Notes: generated by a model not told the origin, from the sequence alone. A stretch of 64,000 nt of DNA from Mycogone perniciosa (GCA_025331125.1 JAOALB010000153.1:59432-123431), one strand, 5' to 3'. Counted from the first letter of the stretch, positions 23,847 to 38,854 are shown. Numbers and translations are program-made.

Positions 23847-26800
23847 TACCCTTTAGTTAATAAAGCTATTGCTAGTATTTTATTAACTGCTATTTTAATT
23901 TATCTATAGTATTATAACTATTTAGCTGTGCTTTTAAAGCCTTTTTTACTTAGTTAAAAGCTTTTTTATTATAAATATATATTAATATTTTATTATTAAA
24001 GGTAAAAGGGATATAAATGCTATAGCTATTATTAATTTATAATAATAGGAAGTTAAATAATAAAGCTCTTTAAATAGGTAAATGAATTTTAAATAGCTAA
24101 AATAAATATATTAACTATCTTTTAACTTTATTCTTTACTTTTTTTTTAATTATTAATATTATTATTATTATTAATAATAGCAGTATTAGCAGTATTAATA
24201 TAGCTTTAATAAATATTATACTTTTTATATATTCCTTTTATAGTGCGCTTTTATTAGTTAATAATAAAACTATAAAATAAAAATACCTTTTTAATTAAGT
24301 ATAGTTGCAGTCGCCCTTTAAAAGTAGCTTATTGTAGTATTAGTTGTCTTTAGGCGGCTATGCCTGCTGCTGCTTTTACACTAGCTGCTGCTCCTATACT
24401 AGCTACTGCTCTTACGCCAGCTCCTGCTTTGGCTAGTCTAGTTTCTATTACTGCGCTGGCTAATCCGGTTACTCGGCCTCTCTTTTATTTAAAGTTAAGG
24501 CTTACTAAGAATTGCAAGAAAGCTTTTGCTAAGCTGCGCGCTGCAGTATCTTTATCGGCTCCTCCTTTTACTTTTACAGCTTTTATTACTACTCCTGCTC
24601 CTACTTTAGCCCTTACCTTTAATATTACTGCTATTACTTTAATTACTGCTCCCGCTATAGCTGCTCCTGCAGCAGTCTTTACTTTTACCTTTACTTTTAC
24701 TACTGCCTTTATTACTATATTATTATCCCTTTTTTATAAAGGTTATTTAAAGTCGGTAATTGCTAATAAAAGAGATTTTTTTTAATATATTGCTATTACT
24801 TATTTTTAGCGGTATACTGTTTATTTTAATAATAATTATTAATATACTTTTTAATATATTTTTTCTTTACTTTTATTATATTATTTTAATTAATTATATA
24901 CTTTATAATTATTTAATACTTATATTAATTATATATTAACTCTTTTAAGCTATAAATAAAAATAATAACTAAATAAATATTTTTTTTTATATATTTATAA
25001 GCTAATATAATTAAATAGCAATTTAATATAAAAAGGTATTATACCTTTAATTTAATTTATTAAAAAAAGAGGATTTAATTTATATTAAAAAGGCAGTTAC
25101 TTTAAGTAATTATAATAATAATACCTTTTATATATAAATATATAAAGGGTAAAAAGCTTTAAGTAATTAATTATTATAGTAATAAAATATACTTTTTATA
25201 ATAAATAGCTTTTAAATTAAAGTTAAATAGTTTTTTATACTTTTATATATTTTATTTTAATAATTATATATTTATTAAGTTTAATAGTACTTTAAAGTAT
25301 TTAAAGTACTATTAAAAAAAGGCTTTAATAAACTTATTAATAAATATAAAGTTAATAAAGAAATAAAAGAATAAAAATAATTTTATTAATATTTTTATTA
25401 AAGTTATATATTTTATATATTAATATAATAGAAGTAAATATTAATTTATATACTTTTTTTAATTATAAAATATATATTAAATTAATTATTATAATTAATA
25501 TTTTAATTAATATTAAAATTAAACTTTATTTTTTAAAAAAAGTAATATAAATTTATTATTTTTTTTATTATTTAAATAAAAGTAAATAACTTTATTTTAA
25601 TTATAAATATATTAATTATACTTTAATATATAATATTTTATATAATAAAGCTTAAAAAAATATAATAAAATACTTTTAAAATAATCTTTAAATATTTATA
25701 TTATTAATAAAAAAAGTATTATTTAAGGCAGTTAAAACTTATATTTTACTTTACCTTTTATATTTAAAAATTAAAAAGTATTATATATATAAATAATAAA
25801 TTAATTAATTAACTGCTTTAAAGTACTTTTTATTAAAATTAATTAAAAACTATAATAAAATTAAAGTATTATATATTATATTTAACTTTATTATAATAGC
25901 TATATAAAATATAAATTTTACCTTTTTTTAATATATTTTAATAGTTATTTATATAGTTTATATTATAGCTTTTTTAAACTTTATAATTAATATTAAAACT
26001 ATAAAAAGCTATATTTTATTATTAAACTTAAATTATTTTATAACCTTTTTAAAATAAACTTTATAAAAAAAGTATATTTTATATTTTTTATAGTTTTAAG
26101 TAATTTTAATATTTAAAAACAATTATATATCCCTTTTATTATAAAGTATATATTTTATATTAAAAGTATTTAATAATTTAATATAAAAAGTTTTATTATT
26201 ATAATAATATATTATTAAAATATTATTTATATAAAATATAATAAAAATCTTTTAAGTTTAATTATAAAAAAAGCAAAGCTTTTTAAAATTTAAAATTAAC
26301 CTTTATTTCTTTAAAGTTAAAGATAATTTATTAAATTATAGTTTTAGTAAATCCTTTAACTTATATAAAACTTTAATAAGCTTTAAATAAATATTTAATA
26401 GTTTAAAACCTTTAAAAAGCTTATATATAATTAATTTTAAATTTTTATTTTTTAAAGTATTAAAAAAATATTTTTAATATTATACTACTTTAATTTAAAG
26501 TTAAAGTTTATTATTAAAGTAATAAATATATAAAAAATATATATTATTAATATAGCTATATATATACTTTTTATTATAAACTATTCCTATAAATCCCTTT
26601 AAATTATAAATTAAATTTTATTGTATTTTAAATTTTTATTTTAATTAAATTTATATATAAAAACTTAATATATAAGTAATAGCTTTATTTTTGCCTTTCA
26701 CTATAATATTTTTTATTAAATTCCTTTTATATATAAAAGGTTAATTTTATTATATATAGTTTCTTTAAACTTAGCCTTAAATAAATATTTTATAAGCTTT

Positions 26801-29800
26801 TTTTAATCTTTTAGCAGTTTCGCTAAATCCTTTTAATAAATAGTTTATTTATTAAAAGTAATACTTTTTTAAAAAGCTTCTTTTTAATTTATTACTGCAT
26901 TAAAAACAATAAATATTATTATTATACTTTTTAATTTATTATTTATTAGCTTTTATTAATTAAATAATAATTAATATAATATTAAATTAAAAAGTTTTAT
27001 AATAATTAAATATATATTAAGCTTATTATTTTTTAATGTAATACTTAAAGTGTATATTTTAATTTTATATATTAAAAGATATTTATTAACCTTTTTTATA
27101 AATTATTTCCTTTAAAGTTTTATACTTTTATAAATATTAACTACTACTTTATTATTTAAAGAATTATTAACTGGCTTTTCCTTTAAAATTTACTTTTTTA
27201 ATATAAAAGTAAATAAACTTTTTATATATTAATTTTTTAGCTATAGCAGTTTATTATTTTTTATTAAGTAATATACCTTTAATATATAAAGTTATTTTTT
27301 TATTAGCTTTTCTTTTTTAAAAAGGGGTAAATTATTTTTAAAAGTATTATTTAAAGCTTTTATTAATATATTAGTTTTATTTATAGAGATTAACTATTTT
27401 AAAGTAGCCTTTAATATTTAAAAACTAAAAGGTTTTTTTAAATATACTAATAGTTTACTTAAAGTATTTATTAAGTTAATTTTAATACTTTATATAACTT
27501 TTACCTTTAAAGGTATACTCTTTTCTTTTATATTATTTATAAAGGTATCTTTTATAATAGAAATATATATTAAAAAATATTTAAATTCTAGTTTATCTTT
27601 TTTAACTTTATTAAATAGTTTATTTAACTTAACTATAAATAATTTATTTACACTTTCTTTTTTACTATTAAAAAAGCTAGTTTTATTAAACTATATATTT
27701 TTTATAATAATTACCTTTATTAAGTAAAGTAATTAAATGTAATATATATTATTTACAGTATATTTAATAAAATATTTAATTAAGCCTTTAAGCTTTATTT
27801 TAAATTCTCTTTTATTTTAGCTAGTTTTATAGTTCTTATTAAATATATAAGTATAGTAGCTATATATATAAAGTCTACTTTAATATAGCTATAAGTTTAT
27901 AGATAACTCTTTTATTAAAAGGGGTATAGAATTATAAAACTATTACTTTAATCTTTTAATAAATAATATTATATTAAAGCTATATATAAATCTTATATTA
28001 ATAATATATATTATAGCTTTTATACTTTTAGGCTATAAATTAATCAAAAGGCTTATAGCTTTAAGTATTTTTATTAATTTATTTATAACTTTTTAACTTG
28101 CGCGCTTTAAAGCGCTATTTAACTTATATATATAAAAAAAGGCAAGCTTTAAAATAATTCCTTTTACGTTTACCTAGATTTAAAAGTATATTAAGCCTTT
28201 AACTGCAATTATAGCTTTTTTATTATTTTGCCTAAAAGAATATATTAAAATATTATATTATATTTTTACTATATTTATAAAGTTAAAAAAAGTATTAAAA
28301 ATAATTTTTTATTTTTTATTTAATAAAGGGTATATATATAACTATAAAGTATATTCTTTTTTAAGTATTAAAAGTTAATTATCTTTATTATAACTATAAA
28401 GATAGTCTTAAAGATTTTAATGCACTTTAAAGAATAGTTTTAATACTTATCTTTTAAACGTTTTATAAAAGATAACCTATTTTATATATATAAAAGTATA
28501 GGCTTTGCACTTTATTTATATAGTTCCTTTAATATATATATTCCTTATATCTTTTATTAGTGCTTTAAGCGCTTTTAGGCTTAAATGTTTTAATTATAAG
28601 TATTAACGCTGCTTTAAGTTATTATATAATATTAATAGGTTATATATTAGTTTTTTTTTTTTTAATATTATATAAATATAATAGTTTATATTAAAAAGAA
28701 AGAATAAAGCAGTTATACTGTTTAAAATAGTATACTTAAAGATAAAGGCAATATAAAGTAATAGGGGTTTATATTAAAGTAATAAAAGATTATACTTATA
28801 CTTTACTTTCCCTATAATAGTATTTAAATTTACTATACTAGTATAAACTGTATTATTATACCCTATAAGCTATATTCCTGCTTTTTAAAGTTTTAATAAA
28901 GATATAATATTAATATAAAATCCTTTAACTATAGCTATATCTATAAGCTTTATTAAGCGCGCTGCTTTTTAATATAAATTATAAAGAGTATCCTTTAATA
29001 AGCAATATCCTTTTTTAGCTATAAGATACCTAGCTCCTTTTACTTTAATATAGTTATTTTCTATACTTAAAATAAAAAAGCTAAAAATAAAGTAATTTTT
29101 ATTATTTACTAAATAAATAATACTACAAGTATTAAAAAAAATACTTTAAAAGAGGCAATAAAGTATATTTTATATATTAGTATATATTAATATATTTATT
29201 ATATATACTGTAAGGCTTATATTTTCTTTATTAATTAAGTTTAAAGAGATTAAAGTAGCTATAATAGTTAAAGTTATATTTTCTTAAGCTAAGGCTATAA
29301 GGTTAATACCCTTTTTGCTAAACCTATTGCAGAGTATATATTATTTATCTTTTTAAAGGCAAGTATAAATTTCTATAGTTTATTGCAAGTTAAAGATATA
29401 TTTCCCTTTTTTATTAAGTTTTCCTTTAAGTGCAGTTAATAGTATATTATAGTCCTTTAAAGGCTAATTATACCTTTTTTATTTATATAGGCATTTTTTT
29501 TAGTAAAAGCCTTTAAATATATAGTATTATTCGCTATAGCTTTATTTAAGCGGTTATTAAATATTATATAAAGTTTATAAATATAATTTTCTGTATTTTA
29601 TATACTATTTAAAAAAAGTTAATTAAATTAATTAAAGGAGAAGATTTTAATAGTTTTACTGCTTTTAATTTAACTGTCTATATAGTATAGGTAATATAAA
29701 GTAAAGTTTAAGGTATAGTATACTTTAATAGCTTTTAAAAAAGGCTTTTAAGCAGCTATTCCTATAACTTTAAAAAGCTTATACTTTAATATATTCATAT

Positions 29801-30527
29801 AAACGCGCATTTAGTTTATATACTATACTTTTAGTTTTAAGTTTTTATACTTTATATTATATAAAATATATTTATATAAAATCTATACTTTTTTATATAT
29901 TATATTTTTATAAAGAGTTAATTATTCTTTAAGCTTCTTTATAATTTAATAAATAGTAAATTTAGCGTTTAAGTTTTTATTATTTTTACTAACTACTTTA
30001 ATAGCAGTAGAGGCTAAAGCTATAGTTTAAGTTATAGCTTTAAGGTCTATAAAGATTAAAGTATAAATACTAGTATTAACTGTCTTTTATATTTATTTAA
30101 AGATTACTGCCTTAGCTTTCCTCTTTTTAATATATAAAGCAATAGTATATTAATGTTTATAGAGCAGACTATTATAATAAATAAAGATATTTATTAAAGT
30201 AGTTTTTTTTAAATGCTTTTAAAGCAGCTTCTTTTACTTTACTTAATATAAATAGCTTTAAAGCAGGGAAATAGTTATTATTTTAATTAAAAAGATTAAA
30301 ATTAACTTTATTCTAAATCTTCATAGTAGTTATATAATTATTTAAAATAGTAATTTATTTAATTTACTATATTATTAAGTCCAGCTTTATAACAGTAATA
30401 TTTTTTATATTATTTATTATAAAAGGTAGCTTTAAAAGCTTAAAAGTAAAGGGAAAAAGTAAAGGTAAGAATATAATATTAAAGGAAGTTTTTAATAACT
30501 TTAATAGTTACTATTTAGGCTTATAAC

Positions 30528-30801
30528 TATCGCGGAGCGCGGTATAGCTATATAAAGTATAGGGAGAAATAGGAATAAAGCTTGATTCTAGTAATAAATA
30601 TACTATAATAGCTTTACTATATATATATATAGCTAATATAAAGGAAAATGTAGAATATATGCATTATAAGCGCCTATATAGTCTAATATATCGCTTACGC
30701 AATATATATATTAGCTACTATCTGCTATATAAGCAGATAAAAGCTCCTTAGCGCTAATAAGCGCTAATAAATAATAGGCCCTTAGTTTACCTAACCTAAT
30801 A
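30528..30801 (-). repeat. 5' LTR of copia-A2
   Basis: 274 bp, 'tatcgcggagcgcgg' to 'acctaacctaata', followed by the ATAGG duplicate at 30802-30806. Confidence 0.9.
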
Positions 30802-31671
30802 ATAGGTTATTAAAAGACTGTAATACCTTTTAGGATAGGTTAATTGTTTTATATTATTTATTAAAATTAATAAAGAGTATTATATTAATCTTTTAATGCT
30901 ATTAGGCAAGGTTATTAAGATTCTCGATAATAGTATTAAAGTTTCTTTATTATAGTTAATATATATCTCCCTTTAAACGGCCTGCAATATATAAAATCTT
31001 TTTAAATTTAGTTAAAAAGATTAACTAGTTACCTATAAAAGTAATATTAATTTAAAAGCGTTAATTAATATATTTTTATTAGTATTTAGTAATATCTTTT
31101 TATTTACTATTAAATTACTTAAAGTTTTTAGTTTAGTAATAGTTAAATAAGTTATTATTTTTAAAGTTTAGCAGTAAAGCTATATTTAAGGCTTTAACCT
31201 AGGCTTTAATTTATACTTTAAAGTTTTAGTTTTTAACTGCTTATTTTAAGATTTTTTATTTAAAGGTTTACTTTTATTTTTCCTATTAAGCTAAGCCTTT
31301 ATTTATTATTTAATTAAAAAGATAAAACTAGTAATAAAAGTTATTATCTTTAACAATTATATTTATTAAATATATATAATTGCTATTAATGTTAAATTTT
31401 TATAGGGTTTTAAAGAGAAAAAGGAAAGGCGCTAGCTTTATAGTAAAGGCTATAGTCTATTAGGCTAAGTTAGGTTATAGGGCAAGGTTCAGGGTATTTA
31501 TATTTATCTCGCTTATAATTAGTTTCCTATAAGTATAGGGTTTAAGGGGTAAAGGCTAGGCTATAAAGGCATTATTATAGGTTTAGGAATAAAAGGGGAA
31601 TTTAGGGAAGTTTATAATTAATTAAGTATATACCTTGCAACAGCGTAGCTGAGTTAAGGGACAGCATAAAC

Positions 31672-31843
31672 TATTATAGTATAAGAAGGCAGGTTAAGGT
31701 AAATATTATTATTATACTGTAGAGAGTAAGGAAGCCTTAAGGCTTTACGGAAAGCTATAGCTAGGAACGCGTTAAGGCCTAGTCACATAACCAGAGCTTA
31801 CGTGACAGGGCGTTAATATCGCGTTATAGTCGGTGCCGTAACA
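31672..31843 (-). repeat. 5' LTR of gypsy-1
   Basis: 172 bp, 'tattatagtataagaagg' to 'gtgccgtaaca', followed by ACTAG (31844-31848). It keeps more C/G in its right half than the partner LTR. Confidence 0.9.
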
Positions 31844-31848
31844 ACTAG

Positions 31849-32560
31849 TTTAAATAGTAATCGAAATCTTCTATAAGCCTTAAACGCTAAAAAAGGGGGA
31901 AAGTCTTTAATATCCCTTAACTCCCCTAAACTTCCTATTTAAGATAGTCTATTATATAATACTGGATCTATAGTTTATATAGTTAATTCTAGAAATTAGT
32001 TTATAGACTATAAACTTAATAATAGGGAATTTAGCGTTATTTATACTAAAGGGGGTCCTATTACACTTAAAGGAATAAGTACAGCTACTTTTAATATCCT
32101 TAATAAAGATAATTAGTATAAAAAGATAATACTATTAAATATTTTATTAGGGGTAACTAATATACCTAATATATTTACAGTCCTTTTTACTAGCCTACTT
32201 AAATAAAGTCAGTTATTTATTTAAGTAACTATTAAATTAAGGAGGCATAAGACTATAAAGATAAACAGATAGATTTAGTTTAATAAAAACTAACCTGCAT
32301 TCTCCTTTAATATACTACCTTTACCTATAGTTTTATAGCTATTAAGGTATAAAAAGGTAACTGTTAATTGCTTTTAACTATAGATATTATAATTAAATAA
32401 TTCGCAGTATCTTTTAATCCCTATATTACTTAATTACACCTGTATAGTTCTATTAAAAGCGCGGTTCCTATACTTTATTCTAGTTATTATTAGTGTATAT
32501 ATATATATTTAAAGCGCTAATTCCCTTTTAATAAAACTAGTAATTGAAATAGAGGGAAAT
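31849..32560 (+). mobile_element. copia-B2 continued: protease to pre-integrase region
   Basis: The gag frame broken at 17613 continues here. Near 31950-32020 the plus strand reads as a copia protease ('YNTGSIVYIVNSRN*FIDYKLNNREF', from D-T-G-A-S...HIVN). It is followed around 32050-32340 by the segment that leads to the pre-integrase domain. About 280 bp (32262-32543) recur at 40262-40545. Beyond about 32560 the copia pattern is lost, so the element is truncated or diverged. Confidence 0.7.
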
Positions 32561-35500
32561 GTTAAGGATTGCATTATAGGAAGCAATTATTAAAGGCACT
32601 TTTATACTGCCACTAAAACCTACCTTTATTTAACTACTAATAGAATTATAGGCTAACTTTAGTAAATCTTTAGGCAAATATAAGATAATTAGCTAAAAAG
32701 AACGGCCTAAAAACCCTTTATTATAGCTAGTTAATATAAATTAATATAATACTTAATTCTGAAAATATAGGTTATCTGGTTACAATTTCTGAAAATATAG
32801 GTTATTTAATTGCAATTTCCGAAATATAAGAATTAAAATTAATTAACCTAAGCGTAATAAACTAAAATACAATATATAAGCGAAATCTTAAGAAACTATT
32901 AGCCTATAATACCTGCCGATAAAAGGTTAAGGAATTAAAGGAAATGACTAAAAGACTAGTTAATATAGTAAAGGCAAATATATAGATTAAACAGTTAACT
33001 TTATATAATATAATCCCCTTTAAATTAGCAATACACTATTATAACTCTTATTTCGCTTATAACCCTATAAGCCAGTTAATAAGGTAATTATAAAGAACTA
33101 GTAAAAAATAAATAAATTATTTAATCTTTTAGTATAAAGACTTTATTTTAGTTTTATTAACCTTTTTAACTAAACTTTTTTTAACTTTTAATAAAAATAT
33201 TATTTTTACTACTTTTATAATCTTTTATATATAAACTACTTTTATTTATATTAAAGCTATTTAAAAGAGACTTAAAAAGGATAATAATTTAATACTGTAA
33301 AACTAGTATTAATAAAGGAAACTATCCTTAAAAAAATAGTTAATTTTATTATTTCAAATAAATAAATAAAACCTTTCTTTATTATAAAAAAACTATTTAC
33401 TATAAAAGAATACTCTACTATAACCCCTTTATTAAAAGAATATATCCCTTTTTTATTTAAAAAAGGAATATACTTATACTAGCTAAATATTTAAATTAAA
33501 TAACTTAAACTAATAAAATAAATAGTATTTTATTATTAAAGGACTATTTAATTAAAACTCTAATGGTTTATTTTAACTTTAAATAAAGGGATTAAAAGTA
33601 AATAAATAACTTTTAGTTATTAAAGTATTAGATATAACCCTTTCTTTAAAACCTTAATTAAAGGAATTATTTAATTATATACCTGGCTTAATATTAATAC
33701 CCTTAAAATCTATTATAATAAAAACTAAAGAAAAATTAAGTTCTTTAATAGAAAATAAAAAAATACCCTTTTAAAAGTTCTTTTTCTTTATTTAGGCTTT
33801 TAAAAATATTTAAAGAATAAAGTTACTTATAGGGATTAATTTTATAAGTATATTTAATAGCGAAAATATATTTTAGTTTTTAAAAAATTATAAATAAAAA
33901 ATAAAAGATTAAAGGATTTTAATAAAAGATTAAAAAAGGTATTTAAAACTATTTATAAAACTAAAAAAATAGAAAACAGTTTAAATCTTTATTAAAGAAA
34001 GTATTAGTTAAAATAAAGTTAAGAAAAAGCTTATATAATATTATAAGCAGTATAATAAAAAATAATTAAAGTTATATATTATATAATTTTAAATTTTCTA
34101 TTATTATAAGCCTATTAAAATATAATCTATAATAGATTAATTACTTTAATATTAATACTTTTATTAAAAGCTTAATAAAAGAAATTAAAAGGCAGCTATA
34201 TTATATTTTTATAATATTATTAAAATAATACTATTAAAGCTGCTTTAATTCATAATAGCCTTTAAATAAATTAAAGAAATTAATAATTTTAAAGAGTTAA
34301 TATATATTAAAGTCTAAATACTTTTTTATAATAAAACGCTTGCAGAACTTAATATTTAGAAAACTTATTTTTAAAAATTTATAAAACCGCCCTTTAAAAT
34401 TAAGTATATATTTAATTTATTTAAGTTAGAAATAAACTTAATTTTAAAAAGGTAGAAAAAGCAGTAGCTTAAACTTATAGAATTAAGTATATCTTTATAG
34501 CTTAAAAACTAAATAAACACTTTATTTAAAAAGTTTAATAAGCTAGCAGTTTATCTCTTTAATTAAAAGGCTAAAATAATTAATTTAAAGGAAAAAAAGT
34601 ATTATTGCATTACTATTAATAATAATAAACCTAAATAAAAACTCTTTATATTAATAATCGCGATTAATAATATTAATATAATAAACCCTTTATATAATAA
34701 TATACTAAACTTTTTCCTTTACTATTATTTAAAGGCAATTGCAAATATAAAATATTATTAATATTATATAAATAAAAGCTATTTGCTTTAAAACTATATT
34801 AAACTAGCCTATAATAAAGGCTATAGGTTTATAATATATAACTTAAAGGCAAAAATAGCTTAAATAAACTTATAGAAAATCCTAGACCTAGCTTAATTAA
34901 TTATAGTGATTATAACTATTAAAACTTATATATAAGAAATACTAGAGCTTTAAATAAAATTATTTAAAGCTTAAAATAAAGTCTTATTAAGCCTATTACT
35001 TATAAAAGAAATAAAACTTAGCTTTTTTAATTAAAAAGTAAACTATTATAAAACTAAACTTTTTAATATAGTTTATAAAAAAATAAAGTATAAAAAGATA
35101 TTTAAAATTAAATTATTATAAAGGTTAAATATAATCTTTATAAACGGATTAATAATAAATATTATATACTTTATAGGCAGAGATTAAATAATTAATAGTA
35201 AATAAAATAATATAAATATAAAAAGGGTTAAAAATATCTTTATAAACCCAGTAAAATAAATTCCTTTAAAAACTGTTTAAATAAATATAATTAAAACTGC
35301 TTAACTATAGAATTATTTAATTTAACTTTCTTTATTAACTTTATAGTTAATAAAGGATAAAAGTATATTTAAATAATTAATAAAGTAAATAAATAAGTTA
35401 AAGAGGAATTATTACTATTTTAATTAGAGTAATTAATTTAAAAAAAGTACCTATATTTAAAGCCTATATTTATAATCTTAAAGACTATACTATTTAAACT

Positions 35501-37032
35501 ATAATATAATAAAAATAGCAGAATAGTAAAGACTGGGAATAGGGAGGAATTACTAAAAGTAGAGTAAGTTAAAATACTAATTTAAGCTGTAATTTTAAAT
35601 AATACAATTAAGTTTAAAATTAATACTCTTTTAAATATTATTTTAAAACTCGCAAATACTTTAAAAGCAGATTTAATTATAAAATTATAAAGAATTGCTA
35701 AAATATAGTTTTATAAAAAGACTGACTTAGCTATTTCTAAACTTGCTTTATATTAAGTAATATCTCTCTTTACTTATAAATACCCTTTAAAAGAAAAACT
35801 GTTAAAGAAATTAAATGCAATAGCTATATATATAAAATTAACTATATAGACTATCTAGTTATTATAAAACTAATATCTTAAAGCTATACCTTTATAATCC
35901 CTATAAATAAAAGGATTTTTAAATAAAGAATTAATTAATTTTAAAAACTTTAATACTTTACTATTATTAAAAGTATACTTTTATAAATTAAAGCAATTAA
36001 ATATTGCTATTAACTATAAAGTAAATTAAAAATAAAGATTAATAGCTTAAATTAATATAGTTTAAATAAAAAAGATCTTTAAATACTTATAAGATTTACT
36101 TTAAATATAAATATAATTAAAATAGCTTGATAGTATATTTATTGAAGTATTTATAGACTTAAAGTTAAAAGGAAATATTATTGTTAATTAACTAGCAATA
36201 AAATATAGTCTAAATGTATACCTTTACTAAGCAGTTAATACTGCATTTAATAGTAAATAAGTAAATATAATTAAAAAAACTATTCTTTAAATATATATAG
36301 GCAATATATAAATAACAGCAAAATTCTATATTATACTAAATAAAGTCTTAATACCTTTTATCCTTAAAATACTATTTAGTTAAGCTGCGCAGCTAATATT
36401 AAATTATATATTAAAGAATAAAGATTTATATATAAAATATAAAATATAAAATATTTAAATTATTATTTTAGCTATAAGGGTTATCTATTAGGAATATAAA
36501 ATAAAGGTATTATATAATATAAAGTTAAAATAAATATTAACTTTATAATTAAATATAAAGTTAATAAAATAAAAAAAAGCTTAAAAATACTTTAGTTTAC
36601 TTTTAAAGAGAAGGTTTTTATATTAACTATTAAAGTAAGTTAAGGAGGATTTAATTTAACTGGTATTAGCTAATAATTTAAAAGATTAAATAAAAGTAAT
36701 AAAGAAAATAGTATAAAAGTTTAAGGAAATAAAGGATTAAAAGAGAAGATTTTTAAAAAAAGTATAAAAATATAAAAGGATTAAAACTAATATTATATAT
36801 AAAAAAAGTATAAAAATTTATTTAATAAATAATATATTATTTAATAGTTTTATCCCTGCTAGGAGTTTTTATTAAAAATAAAAGAAATAAAATAAAGTAA
36901 AAGATAACTTAAACTTTAACGCTCTTTTCGCTAACTATATTACTTTAAAATTCTTATCTATTAAGACTAGGTTAAGGCTTATACTAAACTAACTAGCCGT
37001 AATCTTAAAAACAGTAAAAGGGAAACTGATAA
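32561..37032 (+). mobile_element. RIP-degraded DNA with retroelement-like gag/protease traces
   Basis: A 4.5-kb A+T-rich block without LTR boundaries I can pair. A 30-bp imperfect tandem repeat (2.5 copies) lies at 32757-32830. On the plus strand around 36130-36420 a retropepsin-like stretch can be read ('FIDLKLKGNIIVNQLAIKY', like the D-T/S-G-A-xGNVI pattern), preceded by Lys/Gln-rich gag-like sequence from about 34350. Identification is tentative; the family may be gypsy. No intact frame exists. Confidence 0.35.
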
Positions 37033-37612
37033 TGTTAAAAAGGAGGGCTAAAAAGCAAGGATTTTAGTGTATTTAGGTAACCTTCCTATTCTAGCTAGAC
37101 CCAGAATTAGGCCCGACGCTAAGACTAAGCTCTAGAGGAAGTTTGGTGTAAGTTAGGAAATTTCTATTATCTTTAATAATAACAATTAAGCTAAGACCAG
37201 CTACCCCGCCTACCCTAGACTTAATATAATAGGTATAATGGCTATTATGAAAAATCTAGCTAAAATGGTTTCCTGTTTATATAGCCGTAAGTCGATTTAG
37301 ACGATTTCCTATATAAATAAACTTTGCGGAAAATAGGAATAAAGCCATAAACCTAATTCTGCTACTGTATTCCTATTATTTAATTGGAGGACTATTATAG
37401 AAGATAAAGCTATTATTTATATAATCACTTCTATACTGGCTATATATACACTAAATATTCTATAACTTCTAGCTATTAAATTATTTACAATTTAATTATT
37501 TATTTATTATTAGCCTAATAAGACTTTTAGTTATTTCCTTATTACTGCATTATATACAGCTTCCTAGAAGCTATATATAAATAAGGTTTAGTATAACCTT
37601 GTTATTTTAATA
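37033..37612 (+). repeat. 580-bp-family LTR without matching target duplicates
   Basis: 580 bp, 'tgttaaaaaggagggc' to 'gttattttaata'. The flanking pentamers (GATAA left, TTTAT right) do not match, so it is either one end of an element whose other end is lost or a recombined solo LTR. It is among the less mutated copies of this family. Confidence 0.8.
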
Positions 37613-38854
37613 TTTATATTATAATAAACTCTTTTAAATATTAAATATTAAAAGACCTATATAGTCTTTTTGTATTATTTATATTTATAACCTTTAATAT
37701 AACCTTTTCTATAAAAGCTAGGCAGTAAGCTTTAATTTAAATGTAATACTTTATATAATAGTAAAAAGACTATTAATAATAAAAGCTATTTAAATAGAGA
37801 TTTTAATCTTTAAAAAATATATTTAAAGATATAATTACCTTTAATTAAATAATACTTTAAGCTTTTAAAAACTATAATAAACTATAATATTTTTAAAATT
37901 TTATAAAAAGAAAATAAACTTTTATATAGTTTATTTATTTTCTTTAATATTAATATATTTATATTTTTAATAAATACAAATACCCTTATTACTTTAACTT
38001 TAATAAGTATAATTATAAACGCTATATATTATAATTCTTTAACTTATAAGCTTATATATTTAAAAATATTAAATTCTTTTATTTATTTAACTTTTATATA
38101 ATTTTATATATAAAATAATTTAAATTTAATAAATACTTTAAAGATTTATTAATATTAAATTAAATTAACTAGTAAAACCTTTAAGAAAAAGCTTTAATTT
38201 CGTTAAATATAAAAAAATATAACATAATTAACTTGAAAGGGTTTAAAGTTTTACTTTAAAATTAATATTAACACCTATACTTTGAAGTCTTAATTGAAAG
38301 CTATATAAATATAGTTTAGGTTTTATTTTAAGTAATACCTATAAATATATTTATTATTATAAACTTTAAAGTAAAGGTAAACGATATTTTACTTTTTTTA
38401 ATTAAATACTATTTAATTAAATTTAATTAAAGGTATTAAATACTTTAAAATATAATATATAAAAAGAATATAATAAAGATTAATAAATTATACTTAATAA
38501 ATTTTAAAGTATTAGTAAATAAATTTATAAGAAGATTATTTAATTTACTATAATAATAGTTTCTTTTAATAATTAATTATTCTTTTAATATTATATAAAT
38601 AAACTAAAATATAATATCTATAATTAACTTTTAAAATCTAACTTTTAACCTTAACTATATTTATACCTTTTACTATATAGTTTAATTAATTATAGAAGGG
38701 AAAAAGGAAAATATTCTCTTTAACTTTATAAACTATATTAATAGTAAAAAAATAAAATAATACTATTATCTTAGCTATATAAATAATATTTATAGTAAAA
38801 GTAATAATAAAATTAATAATTAAAGGTAAATTTATATATACTTTTAGTAATACT
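37613..38854. other. A+T-rich gap with no recognisable feature
   Basis: Composition matches the surrounding RIP-degraded DNA. I could not read any protein family in six frames and found no terminal repeats. Confidence 0.5.

Larger units (their letters stand above)
23573..30801 (-). mobile_element. Complete RIP-degraded Ty1/copia retrotransposon nested in gypsy-1 (copia-A2)
   Basis: Same family as copia-A1 but on the minus strand, with 274-bp LTRs and perfect ATAGG target duplicates (23568-23572 and 30802-30806). It parallels copia-A1 throughout: the Ala/Lys-rich segment is the complement of 24360-24700, RNase H and RT lie around 25200-26700, integrase around 27600-28600, protease around 29000-29200, gag around 29850-30350. 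It is more heavily mutated than copia-A1 in the RT region. No coding frame survives. Confidence 0.93.
17619..31843 (-). mobile_element. Complete RIP-degraded Ty3/gypsy retrotransposon with nested insertions (gypsy-1)
   Basis: Bounded by two 172-bp LTRs and a perfect ACTAG target duplication (17614-17618 and 31844-31848). On the minus strand: gag upstream about 31600-30807, interrupted by copia-A2; a zinc knuckle near 23090-23135 reading YFYCKKVGYSFNKC, which is CX2CX3GHX4C with C and H turned to Y; reverse transcriptase around 21300-20700 with 'FGLYNIPA' near 20940 and 'FNDIFIYS' near 20850 (from FGLxNAPA and YxDDILIYS); then RNase H and integrase down to about 18000. The integrase part holds the solo LTR at 19272-19546. 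The poly-C stretch at 17794-17800 is the complement of the polypurine tract. Without the nested copies the element is about 6.7 kb. Confidence 0.92.

Noticed and set aside
24360..24785. 141-codon Ala/Pro/Thr-rich open frame on the plus strand
   Set aside because: It is antisense to the Ala/Lys-rich segment of copia-A2, which copia-A1 also has on its sense strand at 11123-11488. It is a low-complexity shadow, not a gene.
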